A stretch of DNA of 64,000 bases from assembly GCA_949752795.1 (NCBI GenBank), contig OX457061.1:28400425-28464424 (forward strand). Reading direction: 5' to 3'. A program made the position numbers and the translations under genes. Below are positions 45,791-55,965 of the stretch, piece by piece. The notes under the pieces are model-generated. The model worked only from the letters and a program-made list of their open reading frames with translations. It was not told the DNA's origin and made no database searches. Positions within the stretch are counted from its first letter, which is position 1. Each line of letters begins with the position of its first letter. The DNA comes from Hyperoodon ampullatus (Eukaryota; Chordata; Mammalia; Artiodactyla; Ziphiidae).

Positions 45791-46028
45791 CACTCTACAG
45801 GGCTTCCCTGGTGGCGCAGTGGTTGAGAGTCCGCCTGCCGATGCGGGGGATGCGAGTTCATGCCCCGGTCCGGGAAGATCCCACATGCCGCGGAGCGGCC
45901 GGGCCCGTGAGCCATGGCCGCTGGGCCTGCGCGTCCGGAGCCTGTGCTCTGCAACGGGAGAGGCCACAACAGTGAGAGGCCCGCGTACCGCAAAAAAAAA
46001 AAAAAAAAAAAAAAAAAAACACTCTACA
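45791..46028 (+). mobile_element. CHR-2-like SINE with decayed B-box and target-site duplication
   Basis: Sense copy, body 45,800-46,019 including a tail of about 28 As. Perfect 9-bp duplication CACTCTACA at 45791-45799 and 46020-46028. The B-box reads AGTTCATGCC, altered at two positions relative to GGTTCGTGCC. It is in opposite orientation to the copy at 45,512 with a 68-bp gap. Confidence 0.95.
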
Positions 46029-46262
46029 ACCTGGACCTTACATATATATATATATAGTGATAAATATAACCAAAGCACCAGAAAGCTTATAAAGTAAGGG
46101 ACCCTCCTTTTATATCTATGAAAGCATAGGGGACCTTCTGGTAATTACTGCATGCATCCCAGATTTTATTCTCATAGCACTGATTTCATTGCAAGAATAT
46201 TTGTGCTTGACTAACTTTTGTCTTTATTTTAAGCTCTTTAACCCCATACTGATCCTAGGACT
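46029..46262. other. Spacer with a short (AT)n tract
   Basis: An (AT)n stretch lies at 46040-46056. Nothing else recognised. Confidence 0.5.
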
Positions 46263-46497
46263 TCTTTTCCTGTGATTTTTTTTTTTTTTTTTTGCGGTAC
46301 GCGGGCCTCTCACTGTTGTGGCCTCTCCCGTTGCGGAGCATAGGCTCCGGACGCGCAGGCTCAGCAGCCATAGCTCACGGGCCCAGCTGCTCCGCGGCAT
46401 GTGGGATCTTCCCAGACCAGGACACAAACCCGTATCCCCTGCATCGGCAGGCAGACTCTCAACCACTGCGCCACCAGGGAAGCCCTCTTTTCCTGTG
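46263..46497 (-). mobile_element. CHR-2-like SINE with target-site duplication
   Basis: Antisense copy, body 46,275-46,485, with the perfect 12-bp duplication TCTTTTCCTGTG at 46263-46274 and 46486-46497. The B-box region reads GGTTTGTGTC on the minus strand, CpG-decayed. Confidence 0.95.
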
Positions 46498-47245
46498 GTT
46501 TTAATGGTAGAAAATAGAACTACCAATTCCATACAGATGTTGGGGAACCAGCCTTGCAGACAGCTGGAAGAAACAGGTGTACAGAAATCCGGGGACTATT
46601 AACATATCTAACTGAATAAGTGTTGGTAGTTACAAAAGTAATTAAGAATAAAAGAAAGCCTTGTGAAGCTCCTAACAAAAACATTGCTGGTAATCACTGC
46701 CAACTTAAAACTCATTTTGTGAAGCTTTCTGAAAAAATGGGAGCATTTTATATTGAATATTACCTTTTGTCTTGTAATTTACGTAGCTATCTTTAATGAA
46801 CAGCTCGTTTATAATTCCACTGAGTCTTTCCTGTGTGTGTTGCAGACATCTTTGAAACAGCAGTATCAACAATTTAGAGTCGGCAGGCTTCCTCTTGAAT
46901 ATTTATAGAAAGATTTTTAAAGTATACTTACCAATTTTTTTTAAGTTGTCTTTTAAAAATTGCTGTGTTTTCTCCTATACTAGAAACACACTTCTTTTAG
47001 AATAAGAAAATGGGACATTTTCCACCATGGCTTTTTTTTGTTGTTAGGATTTTCAGATTGAAACCTGTGAATGGTTCCATATAACATTTTATGACTATTT
47101 TTGTAATTACCACAGAAGCACATGAATATTGTAAAAAAAAAAAAAAAAGCACAAAGGAAATCATTGAGATAGGAAATAAAGCACTCATGCTATAGCCACA
47201 TGGAGAGTATGAGTTACATATATAAATTGTGTAATCTCTTACCAG
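46498..47245. other. Unassigned sequence with one weak exon-like segment
   Basis: No repeat recognised. At 46846-46908 a pyrimidine-rich tract ending in TTGCAG is followed by 20 open codons and a TAG; see findings. A 16-base A-run sits near 47,133. Confidence 0.35.
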
Positions 47246-47247
47246 GT

Positions 47248-47638
47248 ATATTAGTTTGCTAGGACTTCCATAATATATCACCGTGGGCTGGGTGGCTTAA
47301 AGAACAAAAATTCATTTTCTCACAGTGCTGGAGGCTAGAAGTCTGAGATCAAGATGTTGGCAGTGTTGTTTCTTCTAAGACTTCACTCTTTAGCTTGTAG
47401 ATAGCTGTCTTTCCCTGTGTCTTTACAAGGTTTTTTTTTTTGTATACATGCGTGTCTCTGTGCTAATTTCCTCTCCTTATGAAGATCCCGCCATACTGGA
47501 TTCAGCCCCACCTTAATAACCTCATTATAGTTTAATTACCTCTCTAAAGACTCTATCTCCAGATATAGTCACCTTCTTTGGTATTAGGGGTTAGGACTTG
47601 AACATATGAATTCTGGGGAGACAATTCAGCCCATGACC
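47248..47638 (-). mobile_element. MLT1-type LTR (ERVL-MaLR), antisense
   Basis: GTATATTAGTTTGCTAGGAC, GGCTGGGTGGCTTAAAGAAC, CAGTGCTGGAGGCTAGAAGT, CATACTGGATTCAGCCCCAC and GGTTAGGACTTGAACATATG are an MLT1 LTR read backwards, complete from end to end. Confidence 0.88.
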
Positions 47639-47659
47639 AGGCTTTTAAAAAATGTGTGT

Positions 47660-48015
47660 TTTATATGTGTGGGTTTAATAGCTTTACTGAGGTATAATTG
47701 ACATACAGTGACTGAAAGTAAGTAATATGTATAATGTTATAAGAGTTGACATATGTATATAGTCATAAAACTTTTGCCACAGTAATCAAGATAATAAACT
47801 TCTTCCTCATCCTCAAAATTTCCTTGTGTCCTATAATCTCTCTCTCCCTCTCTTTCCTACTCTGCTCCCATTCCCAGACAAGCACCCATCTATTATTTAT
47901 AAATTTGCATTTCCTAGAATTTTATAAAATGGAATAACATATTATATACTTTTTGGCTTTGTTCACTTACCATGATCATTTTGAGATTTATTCATGTTGT
48001 ACTATGTATTACAGC
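47660..48015 (-). mobile_element. L1 (L1M-type) 3' UTR fragment, antisense
   Basis: ATAGCTTTACTGAGGTATAA and TTGACATACAGTGACTGAAA are the classical 3' end of older mammalian L1s in antisense. TTGGCTTTGTTCACTTACCA and TTGAGATTTATTCATGTTGT follow. Adjoins the MLT1 LTR. Confidence 0.8.
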
Positions 48016-48615
48016 ATCTACAATAGTACCTTGCACATGGCAGGTACTCTAATTATTAATTAAATGAATAAATAAAAGTATAAATCAATGAGCATTTTAG
48101 AAGATTAAGGAGATGGGATATTATATGCGATTGAATGACAGTCATAATTTTGGTGTTCTCTCTGAAACATTTTATAGAGGTAAGGAAATGAACCAGGTTT
48201 GTATTGATAGTTTAGAAAATATCTCTGGTGCCATTTGAAGGATGAATTTGTGGCAGGGAAAGGCTAAAAGCTTGGAGCAGTTATTAAAAATTCTAGTATA
48301 CTGGTTCCTATATGTTGGGTTTGCACAGAGTCATCCATGTTAAAATATCCAGTAAGCAACTGAAAAAGTGAACCAGTAAGAATTATTTTGGGGGAGAAGG
48401 GCTAGGAGGGTGAGTGGGAAAATTAGGATAAAGGAAATAATTTCCTAAATCTATTTGTGAAGTTGCCAAACAACCTTATAAATGCATCATGATACAGAGG
48501 AAAGAAAATAGGTATCAGAAATAAAGAACTGTGGTCCCATATATTAACTCTCTCCTAACCCTTAAGACTTTAAGCAAGTAACAGCTTGCCTTTGTGCCTA
48601 TTTCTTCATGTTTTT
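48016..48615. other. Unassigned sequence
   Basis: Nothing recognised in this 600-bp interval. Confidence 0.4.
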
Positions 48616-48619
48616 AGAA

Positions 48620-49250
48620 TTTTTTATTGCTTGCATTTTCAAATTTCACAGTGATGGACCTAGGTGTGGATCTTTATTTCCTTTGCTAGGATTGTATCTT
48701 GAAGACTGGCATTGAGGAATTCCTATTCATTATTTATTTGGTAATTTTTTATTTCCTGTGTTCTCTGTAATATGTTTTTTGGGAATCCTATTACTTGGGT
48801 AGAGGTACTGATATTTTTGGTTTGGTATGTCTTTATATTTGCTTTTATATTTTTCATTTCTTCCCACTCTTGGTGAGGTTTTTAAAATTTTATTTTCCAA
48901 TTTGACTACTGAAAAATTTATTTTGTTAATCTTGTTTTGTGATTTCCCAAGAGCTCTTTCTGGTTTCTTTTATTGTTATTTTTTCACAGTGGCTTGTTTA
49001 TGATTTATGGATATCATATTTTCTGAGCTATTTCTTAGAATACTAATTATAATATTTTAAACTTCTTTTTCTTCCTTGATTTATCTCTGTTTACTCTGGG
49101 GTCATCTCCTCCGACCCCTCCTTTTCTGTTTGTTTTGGTCCTTCTTTTTTATGCCATAATCTTTTTTCCCTCAAAAGTCTGTTGGTACTCAGTTGTCTCT
49201 TTACTTTTCACAACAAAGTTCTCCCTAAACACTACATTTGATTTCTTTCA
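48620..49250 (-). mobile_element. Possible L1/HAL1 ORF1-region relic, antisense
   Basis: T-rich with phrases like CTAGGTGTGGATCTTTATTT and AAGAGCTCTTTCTGGTTTCT that match the antisense of L1/HAL1 ORF1-proximal sequence as I remember it. No open frame survives. Tentative. Confidence 0.4.
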
Positions 49251-49580
49251 AATGAACTCTGCATCCATCTCCTTTTCTTGACTGGGGGTAAATGACTGCC
49301 TACAGGCTGTTATCTACGATTATCTATGTTATCCTGGTGAGCAGGGATTAAAAGTGACAGTTCCGTATGTGGAGTGTCAGTTAATCTTCTTTTCAGTTCC
49401 ATTTCTAACTCCTGCTCTACATTGTATTGAGAATTTCAAGATCCTCTTTCTAGGGATTTGTTGGCTGAAAAAATGGCTTCTTTGCTGCATTTTCTTCACA
49501 TTTTTTGATGTTGCAGCCCTCTTCCCTCTTCATTAGTCACTGGTGACCTCAGTCTTATAAGTACAAGGGAAGGGGATTCT
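49251..49580. other. Unassigned sequence
   Basis: A 60-codon plus-strand frame (49354-49536) has no recognisable domain. Nothing else seen. Confidence 0.4.
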
Positions 49581-49589
49581 GCCAACAAC

Positions 49590-49785
49590 CTGAGTAAGCT
49601 TAGAACGGTTCTATCCAGCCCTCTGACAAGAGCTCAGGTGGCTAACACTTTGACCTGTGAGATGTGAGGCAGAGGATTTTTGACTTACAGAACTGTGAGA
49701 CAATAAATGGGTATTGTTTTGAGTTGCTTAAGTTTGTGGTAATTTGTTATTCAACTATAAAAAAACACTTAGAGAAAGGTTGGAG
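49590..49785 (+). mobile_element. MLT1-type LTR 3' fragment, sense
   Basis: CAGAACTGTGAGACAATAAA, GTTTTGAGTTGCTTAAGTTT and GTGGTAATTTGTTATTCAAC are the sense 3' end of an MLT1-type LTR. It is the only MLT1-type copy here in sense orientation. Confidence 0.75.
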
Positions 49786-50785
49786 GAGGACGGGACAGCA
49801 GTCATGGAGACCAAGTTATTTGTGCATCTCCTCTACACTTGTTCACTTACTAAGCAAAGGTGATATGCCTTCAAAATTCCTCAGTAATTAAAAAGGAATA
49901 GATGAGGTTTTTTTTATTATATTCTCAACACCCATTATACCTCACTCTTGTGGTCAATGATTAAGTAAAAATGCATTAGATCTATGAGCAATGGTATGGT
50001 AGATTTTATTTTTGTCCAAGGTATTTATTGCCTGCCCCTCTGAGAAGGTTATCTTTCTTTACTCCATTGATACAAGACAAGCCTTTGTCATTGTTTTGGA
50101 CAATGAACCATGAACAGAAGTGGCATATACTTCTTTTCATCAGGAACTTTAAGAGCCATTCTGTGGTTCTGCCAATCTTTATTTTCCTTTTGCCACAGAC
50201 CTGGATGTGTGGCTTGGGCTTCCTCTTCAGCCTGGGTCCTGGAGTGGAGGTGCTGTGAAGCAGAACTAAAGGTAACCTGGGATAGCCATGAAAGATGAAC
50301 AAGAAATCAGTGTTCATTGTTGTAAGCCAATGAGAATTTTGCATCACTTTTTATCAATACCATAGCATGACTTGCCTTAACTAAGTCAATGCTTAGAACA
50401 CCAAGTGGAGACCTGCTATAATAAAAACTGAAAATATGTGGCATTGGCTTTAAGGTGAGCGGTGGTTGGTGAAGAATCTATTATTGGAAGCTAGAAAGAT
50501 GGAGCACAAGTTACACAGTGGTGAGATATTTGACATAAAGTTTGCTACAATAACGTGGAAGGCAGCTAAAATACCAGATGACCCCATGGCTTTTGGTAGA
50601 GATGAAAGAAACAGAATATCAGTAGTGCTTCCTGGTTATTATGGCTGAGTTTAACAGACCGTTAACGGTGATTTTCAAACTGGGTTGTAAAATAGAATCA
50701 ACTATGAATAAAAAAGGCTGATTAAAACTCAACCTTTTGATGAGACCTAAGCATGGATATGACTTTCTTAGCCTTTGTTTTATTT
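49786..50785. other. Unassigned sequence
   Basis: About 1 kb. Frames on both strands at 50006-50347 overlap and are not supported. No repeat recognised. Confidence 0.4.
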
Positions 50786-50789
50786 TATA

Positions 50790-51995
50790 TCTATATCTTT
50801 TTTTTTTGGTGAGAACAATTAAGATCTATTCTCTCAGCAAATTTCAAGTATATTATACATTATTATTATAGTCACCATGCTGTACATTAGATCTCTAGAA
50901 CTTATTCATCCTGGATATCTGGTACTTTGTACACTTTGATCAATGTCTCCCTATTTCCTCCACCTCTTAGCCACTGGTAACCACTTTTCTACTCTCTGCT
51001 TCTAATAGTTCAACTTATTTTTAGATTCCATGCATAAGTGAGATTAAGTAGTATTTGTCTTTCTACATCTGGCTTGTTTCTATGTCTCGCTTTCTATGTC
51101 ACTTAGCATAATATCCTCCAGGTTCCTCTTTGTTGTTTGCAAATGACAAAATTTCCTTCTTTTTTAAGGCTCAGTGTTATTCCATTGTAGGTTGTTACCA
51201 CATTTTCTTTATTTATTCACATCCTCGCCAACACTTGTTATTTCTTGTCTTCTTGATAATCGTCTGATTTGCATTTCCCGATGATTAGTGATGTTGGGCA
51301 TTTTTTCATATACCTGTTGGCCATCTGTATATCTTTTTTTCAGAAATGTTTATTCAGTTCCTTTGCTTATTTATTTATTTATTTATTTTTTGCTGTACGC
51401 AGGCCTCTCACTGTTGTGGCCTCTCCCGTTGCGGAGCACAGGCTCCGGACGCACAGGCTCAGCGGCCATGGCTCATGGGCCCAGCCGCTCCGCGGCATGT
51501 GGGATCCTCCCGGATCGGGGCACGAACCTGTGTCCCCTGCATCGGCAGGCAGACCCTTAACCACTGCGCCACCAGGGAAGCCCTCCTTTGCTTATTTTAA
51601 AATTGAGTTGTTTGTTTTCTTTCAAGTTGTTTGAATTCCTTATATATTTTGTATATTAACTGCTTATTGGTTATATGGATTATAGTATTTTCTCCTAATC
51701 TATAGGTTGACTCTTCACTTGTTGATTGTTTCCTTTGTTGTGAAGAAGCTTTTTAGTTTGATGCAACCCCATTTGTCCATTTTTGTTTTTGTTGCCTATG
51801 TTTTTGGTGTCATATTCAGAAACTCATTGCCCAGACCATTGTCAAGAAGATTTTCCCCTGTGTTTTCTTCTAGTAGTTTTACAGTTTCAGGTCTTATGTT
51901 TAAATCTTTAATCCATTTTGAGTTGATTTTTATATATGGTGTCAAATAAGGGTCCAATTCACTTTTCTGCTGAGCAATAAGAGGCTTTTTCATTT
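50790..51995 (-). mobile_element. L1 3' UTR and ORF2 C-terminal fragment, antisense, split by a SINE
   Basis: From left to right: 3' UTR phrases (CACCATGCTGTACATTAGAT, GTTCCTCTTTGTTGTTTGCA), then ORF2 antisense (GATGATTAGTGATGTTGGGC; later ATTTGTCCATTTTTGTTTTT and TTTAATCCATTTTGAGTTGA). The minus strand encodes [20 protein letters not shown] near 51,930, an L1 ORF2 C-terminal motif. A CHR-2 SINE interrupts it at 51,373-51,583. Many indels: a relic of middle age. Confidence 0.88.
51359..51597 (-). mobile_element. CHR-2-like SINE inside an L1 fragment, with target-site duplication
   Basis: Antisense copy with an (ATTT)n-type tail. The perfect 14-bp duplication TCCTTTGCTTATTT lies at 51359-51372 and 51584-51597. 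B-box intact on the minus strand (GGTTCGTGCC). Confidence 0.95.
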
Positions 51996-52595
51996 TAAAA
52001 AGTCAATTTTCCATTTTTTATAACAGCTGATTAAATTGACCTTAGGCATATCTCCTAGTAAAGAATATTTAATGGATGAAATAATCTCTGGGGTATCTAG
52101 AACATATGTTGGAAAAGATAAAATACTATTTCAATAGGTCAGGAAGATGAAAAAATTAAGAGAATGAAGCAGCAGCTAGGAAGTGGAGTGCCTGATTTTA
52201 TTACTATATAGTACTGTTCACATATTTCTGTGTGAAAGAGATTACTGACCAGCTGCAATTAGCACCTAGGATGGTACTTACCTGAAATTATGGTTCTATT
52301 TCTAATGCTTAAAGAGAATAATCTCAAAGGTCTGCATGAGCTGTTATAAAACACAAAGAAATTTCACCTTTTCAAAAGATAAAAAGAAGTTAAAAACTTT
52401 AATTTTCTCTCATGTGAGAAGGTTGCCTTCATATCAGTGCAGTTAACTTGGATTTTGCATAAGATAAGGTAAATTGACTTCCATGCATATAGTAGCACTT
52501 TGAACAGGCACACAGTTGATGAGTTCTTTGAGGAACCTCAAAACATACTACATAGCAGATATACACATTCAGATTTAGCCAAACTGTGGGGTTTG
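51996..52595. other. Unassigned sequence
   Basis: Nothing recognised in this 600-bp interval. Confidence 0.4.
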
Positions 52596-52599
52596 AGGG

Positions 52600-53360
52600 C
52601 ACAGTCCACAGACTTCTCTTACTTCTGACACCAACTGCAAGTTTGGAGGGTCCCCCAAACCACCCTTAGGTTACATAACTTTCTAGGAGAGCTCACAGAA
52701 TTCACTGAAGTCTGTTACATTCATGGTTAAGGTTTATTGCAGGAAAGGATACACATAAAACTCAGCCAAAGGAAAATGGTACCTATGTGAGGTGATGGAC
52801 ATGTTCACTAACCTTATTGTGGTAATCATTTTGCAATATATATGTATATCAAATTATCAAGTTGTATCTTTTACATAGGGTTATCTGTCAGTTTTATCTT
52901 GATAAAGCTGGAAGGAAAATTAGCTAAAGAACAGAGTCACTAGGATTCCAAATGAAGCTTCTGTTGTTCTCTCTATGGAGTTAGGAAGTGTTAGCCTCTT
53001 GGCCTTGATGTGTGACAATACACAGAAAGTATTGCAACCAGGGAATCTCACTTGAGCTTCATTCCAGAGTTTTTATTTGGGAGTTATGTGGGTATGATTG
53101 ATTGCTCACATAAGTGAATGTCTCCAGGTCGACTGAAACTGAATGACCCAAGGCCCCCATCTTAAATCTCATAGTTGGTCTTTCTGGCATAGCCAGCCCC
53201 CATTCTATTGGGTATGGCTGGCCACACCCAAAAGTCCAGTGTGGCCAGCTTCCACCTCAACAAAGATACTCCTATCAGATATGACATAAATTATCTCCCA
53301 GAAGCCAAGAGAAAAAGCCAGATCTCTCTTTGGGCAAAGCCCAATTCTTTACTATGCACT
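52600..53360 (-). mobile_element. Old retroviral LTR (ERV class uncertain), antisense, split by an L1 tail
   Basis: GTTTGGAGGGTCCCCCAAAC, AACCACCCTTAGGTTACATA, GGTTTATTGCAGGAAAGGAT, GTGTGACAATACACAGAAAG and TTGGTCTTTCTGGCATAGCC follow a mammalian solo LTR read backwards. I recall it as MER21-like but cannot be sure. The L1 3' end at 52,783-52,920 was inserted inside. No internal viral genes are next to it. Confidence 0.65.
52783..52920 (+). mobile_element. L1 3' end fragment inserted in an LTR
   Basis: GTGAGGTGATGGACATGTTC, TTGTGGTAATCATTTTGCAA, ATATGTATATCAAATTATCA and TTGATAAAGCTGGAAGGAAA are the last 140 bp or so of an L1M/L1P-type element in sense orientation. Confidence 0.8.
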
Positions 53361-55810
53361 TGACCATAAGAAAATATACTGTTATACTTCAGGGAGGCAG
53401 AAAATAACTTGTGCTTTGTAAGTGGCTGAGAGAAAGCAAGGAGAAAGGGATGTTGAAGATGAGCTTGCTTGGGTCAAGTTCCGTGACTTGAAATCGGTAA
53501 ACGGGAGACTGTGCGTTATGGCTGGCAAGCAACAGGAAGACATCTTGGGATATTTGCCTCACAGTGTTCCTTGCATATACTGAACCTCTCCGCACCACCC
53601 CCCCGGCCCAAACAACAGTCCCCCCAACCAGATACCTCTGTCCTCATTTTTCCCATTTATGGCCCAAATGGGCTCTTTTAGATCTGGAATCTGTCATCCA
53701 GTATATCTTCTATCCTAAGCTCTTTTTCTCACTCACATTTATGCATGTGCTTTCTAGTTCATTTACAGATAACACTTTGCAGAGAATAGATCAAGGACAT
53801 ACTTGTGGTATTGCATTAAATTTTGTTTATATGCAAACTTTGAGAATATTTGTTTAACCAGCTCTCATTCTGTCTTCTTTGGAGTCATAACAGAATAGGA
53901 GCCAGAATAGTAAAAAATGATTGCATTCCCAGGGACTGTTTCAGGTCTGCCTCAGCCTGTTACTAAAGATTCATAGCCATGGGTATATGACCCTGAAATT
54001 TTTTGTAATCTTGTTCTTTACCCTGGGACTACACTCTTGTGCTCCCTTCAGATTTTAGTGGTGGCCAAAGGCATAAATAAGATTCCAGTATGTTATAACT
54101 CTACCTTGGTCTCATTTATTGTTTGCATTAGTGGAATCATAAAAATAGCTTTAAATAGATTTATTAAACCTACTCAGCACTCTAAAAATTGCCTTAATTT
54201 GCACTATTTAAAAACCCTCTAGCTACTCATCAGAGATCACGAAAGTTGAGAGGTAACGAATGTGTTTGATTTTGCCTAATTTGCTATCATAGCAATAAGG
54301 AATTTTGACAAAAGGAAATTCCCAGTATACCCAAAATAAATCCCTTTAGAATGTTTTCAGTTCATTGCATATTCGTTGAATAACTTTGTCCTAGAAAAGA
54401 ATAATATCCATTTATCACAAGACTGCATTAGTACATCTATTAGTCCAAGTAGTATTTAGCTTGAGTTTTTATCTTTCCTAGATGTTTATATCTAGGATAT
54501 TCAGAAGGCTCCCATCACATAGAAGTTTGTAGGGTTGTCATAGCAATGTAAATTAAAACAGCTTGACTATGTTGTTATATAACCACTACACTAACAAAAA
54601 TTAATGATCATGATAAAATTTAATGTTGATAGGATTTTAGGCAGTGTATTTACCTCTGGTAGCACAGAGGATTTAGTATTTCTACAAAGCAGTTAAATAT
54701 TATCCAAAAAGAGTTAAAAATTGTCTATATCCTTTGAGCAAGAATTTACCAAAAAGGGAAAAGAAATTCAATTTTAAGTCATTCACTGAATTGCAGGATT
54801 TTTTTTTCATGTTGAAAAATTGGAAATAACCTAAATCCCACTTAAAGGGAATAGTTAATTAAATTATAACACATAAACATTATGGGAACATCAGCATTTG
54901 AAGGTATTTGAGGGTAGCATGCATTTCTTCCCAAATGTGACTGGGTATCCTAATCACCAAGGGAACTTTTTACTTCTTTGTCTGATACACCTTCTCCAGA
55001 GATGGTGCATTTATCTGGAATTCATAGCATAGTGGTGGCAAATGGGATGAGGAATATGAATGGGACCATTGGCAATATTTACCCTTATGGTTTCTGTGGG
55101 AAATTGAACAGAAATGATAATCGTTTGTTTTATAAAGTTGCTCTCCACACATGAGTACACAATTATTTTCACAGGAATGCCTGCTGTACTACATCAGAAT
55201 GAGGAGAATCCTTCCATTAAGCTTCATGGCACGGTGATGAGAGGGCAGTGGGCTCCTCTACAGAGGCAGAATTGGATATCCTGCCTGTCCACTCTACCAG
55301 CCTGTTTCCCCACCCCAAACTTGTTGAGTTAATAGAATTCAGCCTAGAAAATGTGAACATTAAACACTTTCTAGGGTTTAAATAACAAAGAGCTGTTAGA
55401 GAGCTCATATTTAACTGCTTTCCAAAACTGAGACCATAGAACTAGACTATTTTATTTCAGATGCTCTGTGAGAAGCCATAACTATGAGACATAGTTATAT
55501 GTATGTAGCTCTATATGTAGAGCTACAGGCCCTTCCTTCCCCCCCCTTCTTAATGTCTGTGGCTAATGGTGGTGCTATTGTTGATGATATGGTTTTCCTA
55601 GTACTATCTGACAGACTAGTTGGTCTTTGATCAGTGGACTTCCCAGTTGGAAGAAAAAGTCTGTCTGACCCTTATTTCATGTACCCAGATACCTGTACAA
55701 GACAGAGAACTAGAAATCATCCAGGTCATAGGTGAATAGCTCTTGGATAGTCCCTAGGCACTGGGTAGCTATTAGATTAAGTTGACTCTTTATCTCTTTA
55801 TGGTATGATT
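53361..55810. other. Unassigned sequence, including a 10-bp-stem inverted repeat
   Basis: About 2.4 kb with no recognised repeats or genes. Frames at 53564-53857 (+) and 53389-53598 (-) overlap and carry no domain. A short perfect hairpin lies at 55504-55527, listed separately. Confidence 0.4.
55504..55527. repeat. Perfect hairpin, 10-bp stem, 4-base loop
   Basis: TGTAGCTCTA, loop TATG, TAGAGCTACA. It is followed by GGCCC, not a T-run, so no terminator is implied. Confidence 0.85.
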
Positions 55811-55814
55811 CTTC

Positions 55815-55965
55815 ACCAGGCTTTTTTTTTTTTCCTTTCTGGCTGTGCCATGTGGCTTGTGGGACACGGGGTCTTAGTTCCCCTACCAGGGATCTAACCT
55901 GGGCCCCCTGCAGTGGAAGCGTGGAGTCCTAACCACTGGACCGCCAGGGAATTCCATCAGGCTTC
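55815..55965 (-). mobile_element. CHR-1-like tRNA-derived SINE, short copy
   Basis: Antisense: T-tract, CTGGCTGTGCCATGTGGCTT, then a tRNA-like head ending ACCGCCAGGGAATTCC. The B-box reads GGTTAGATCC on the minus strand, altered. Flanks CCAGGCTT (55816-55823) and TCAGGCTT (55957-55964) are a degraded target duplication. Confidence 0.9.
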
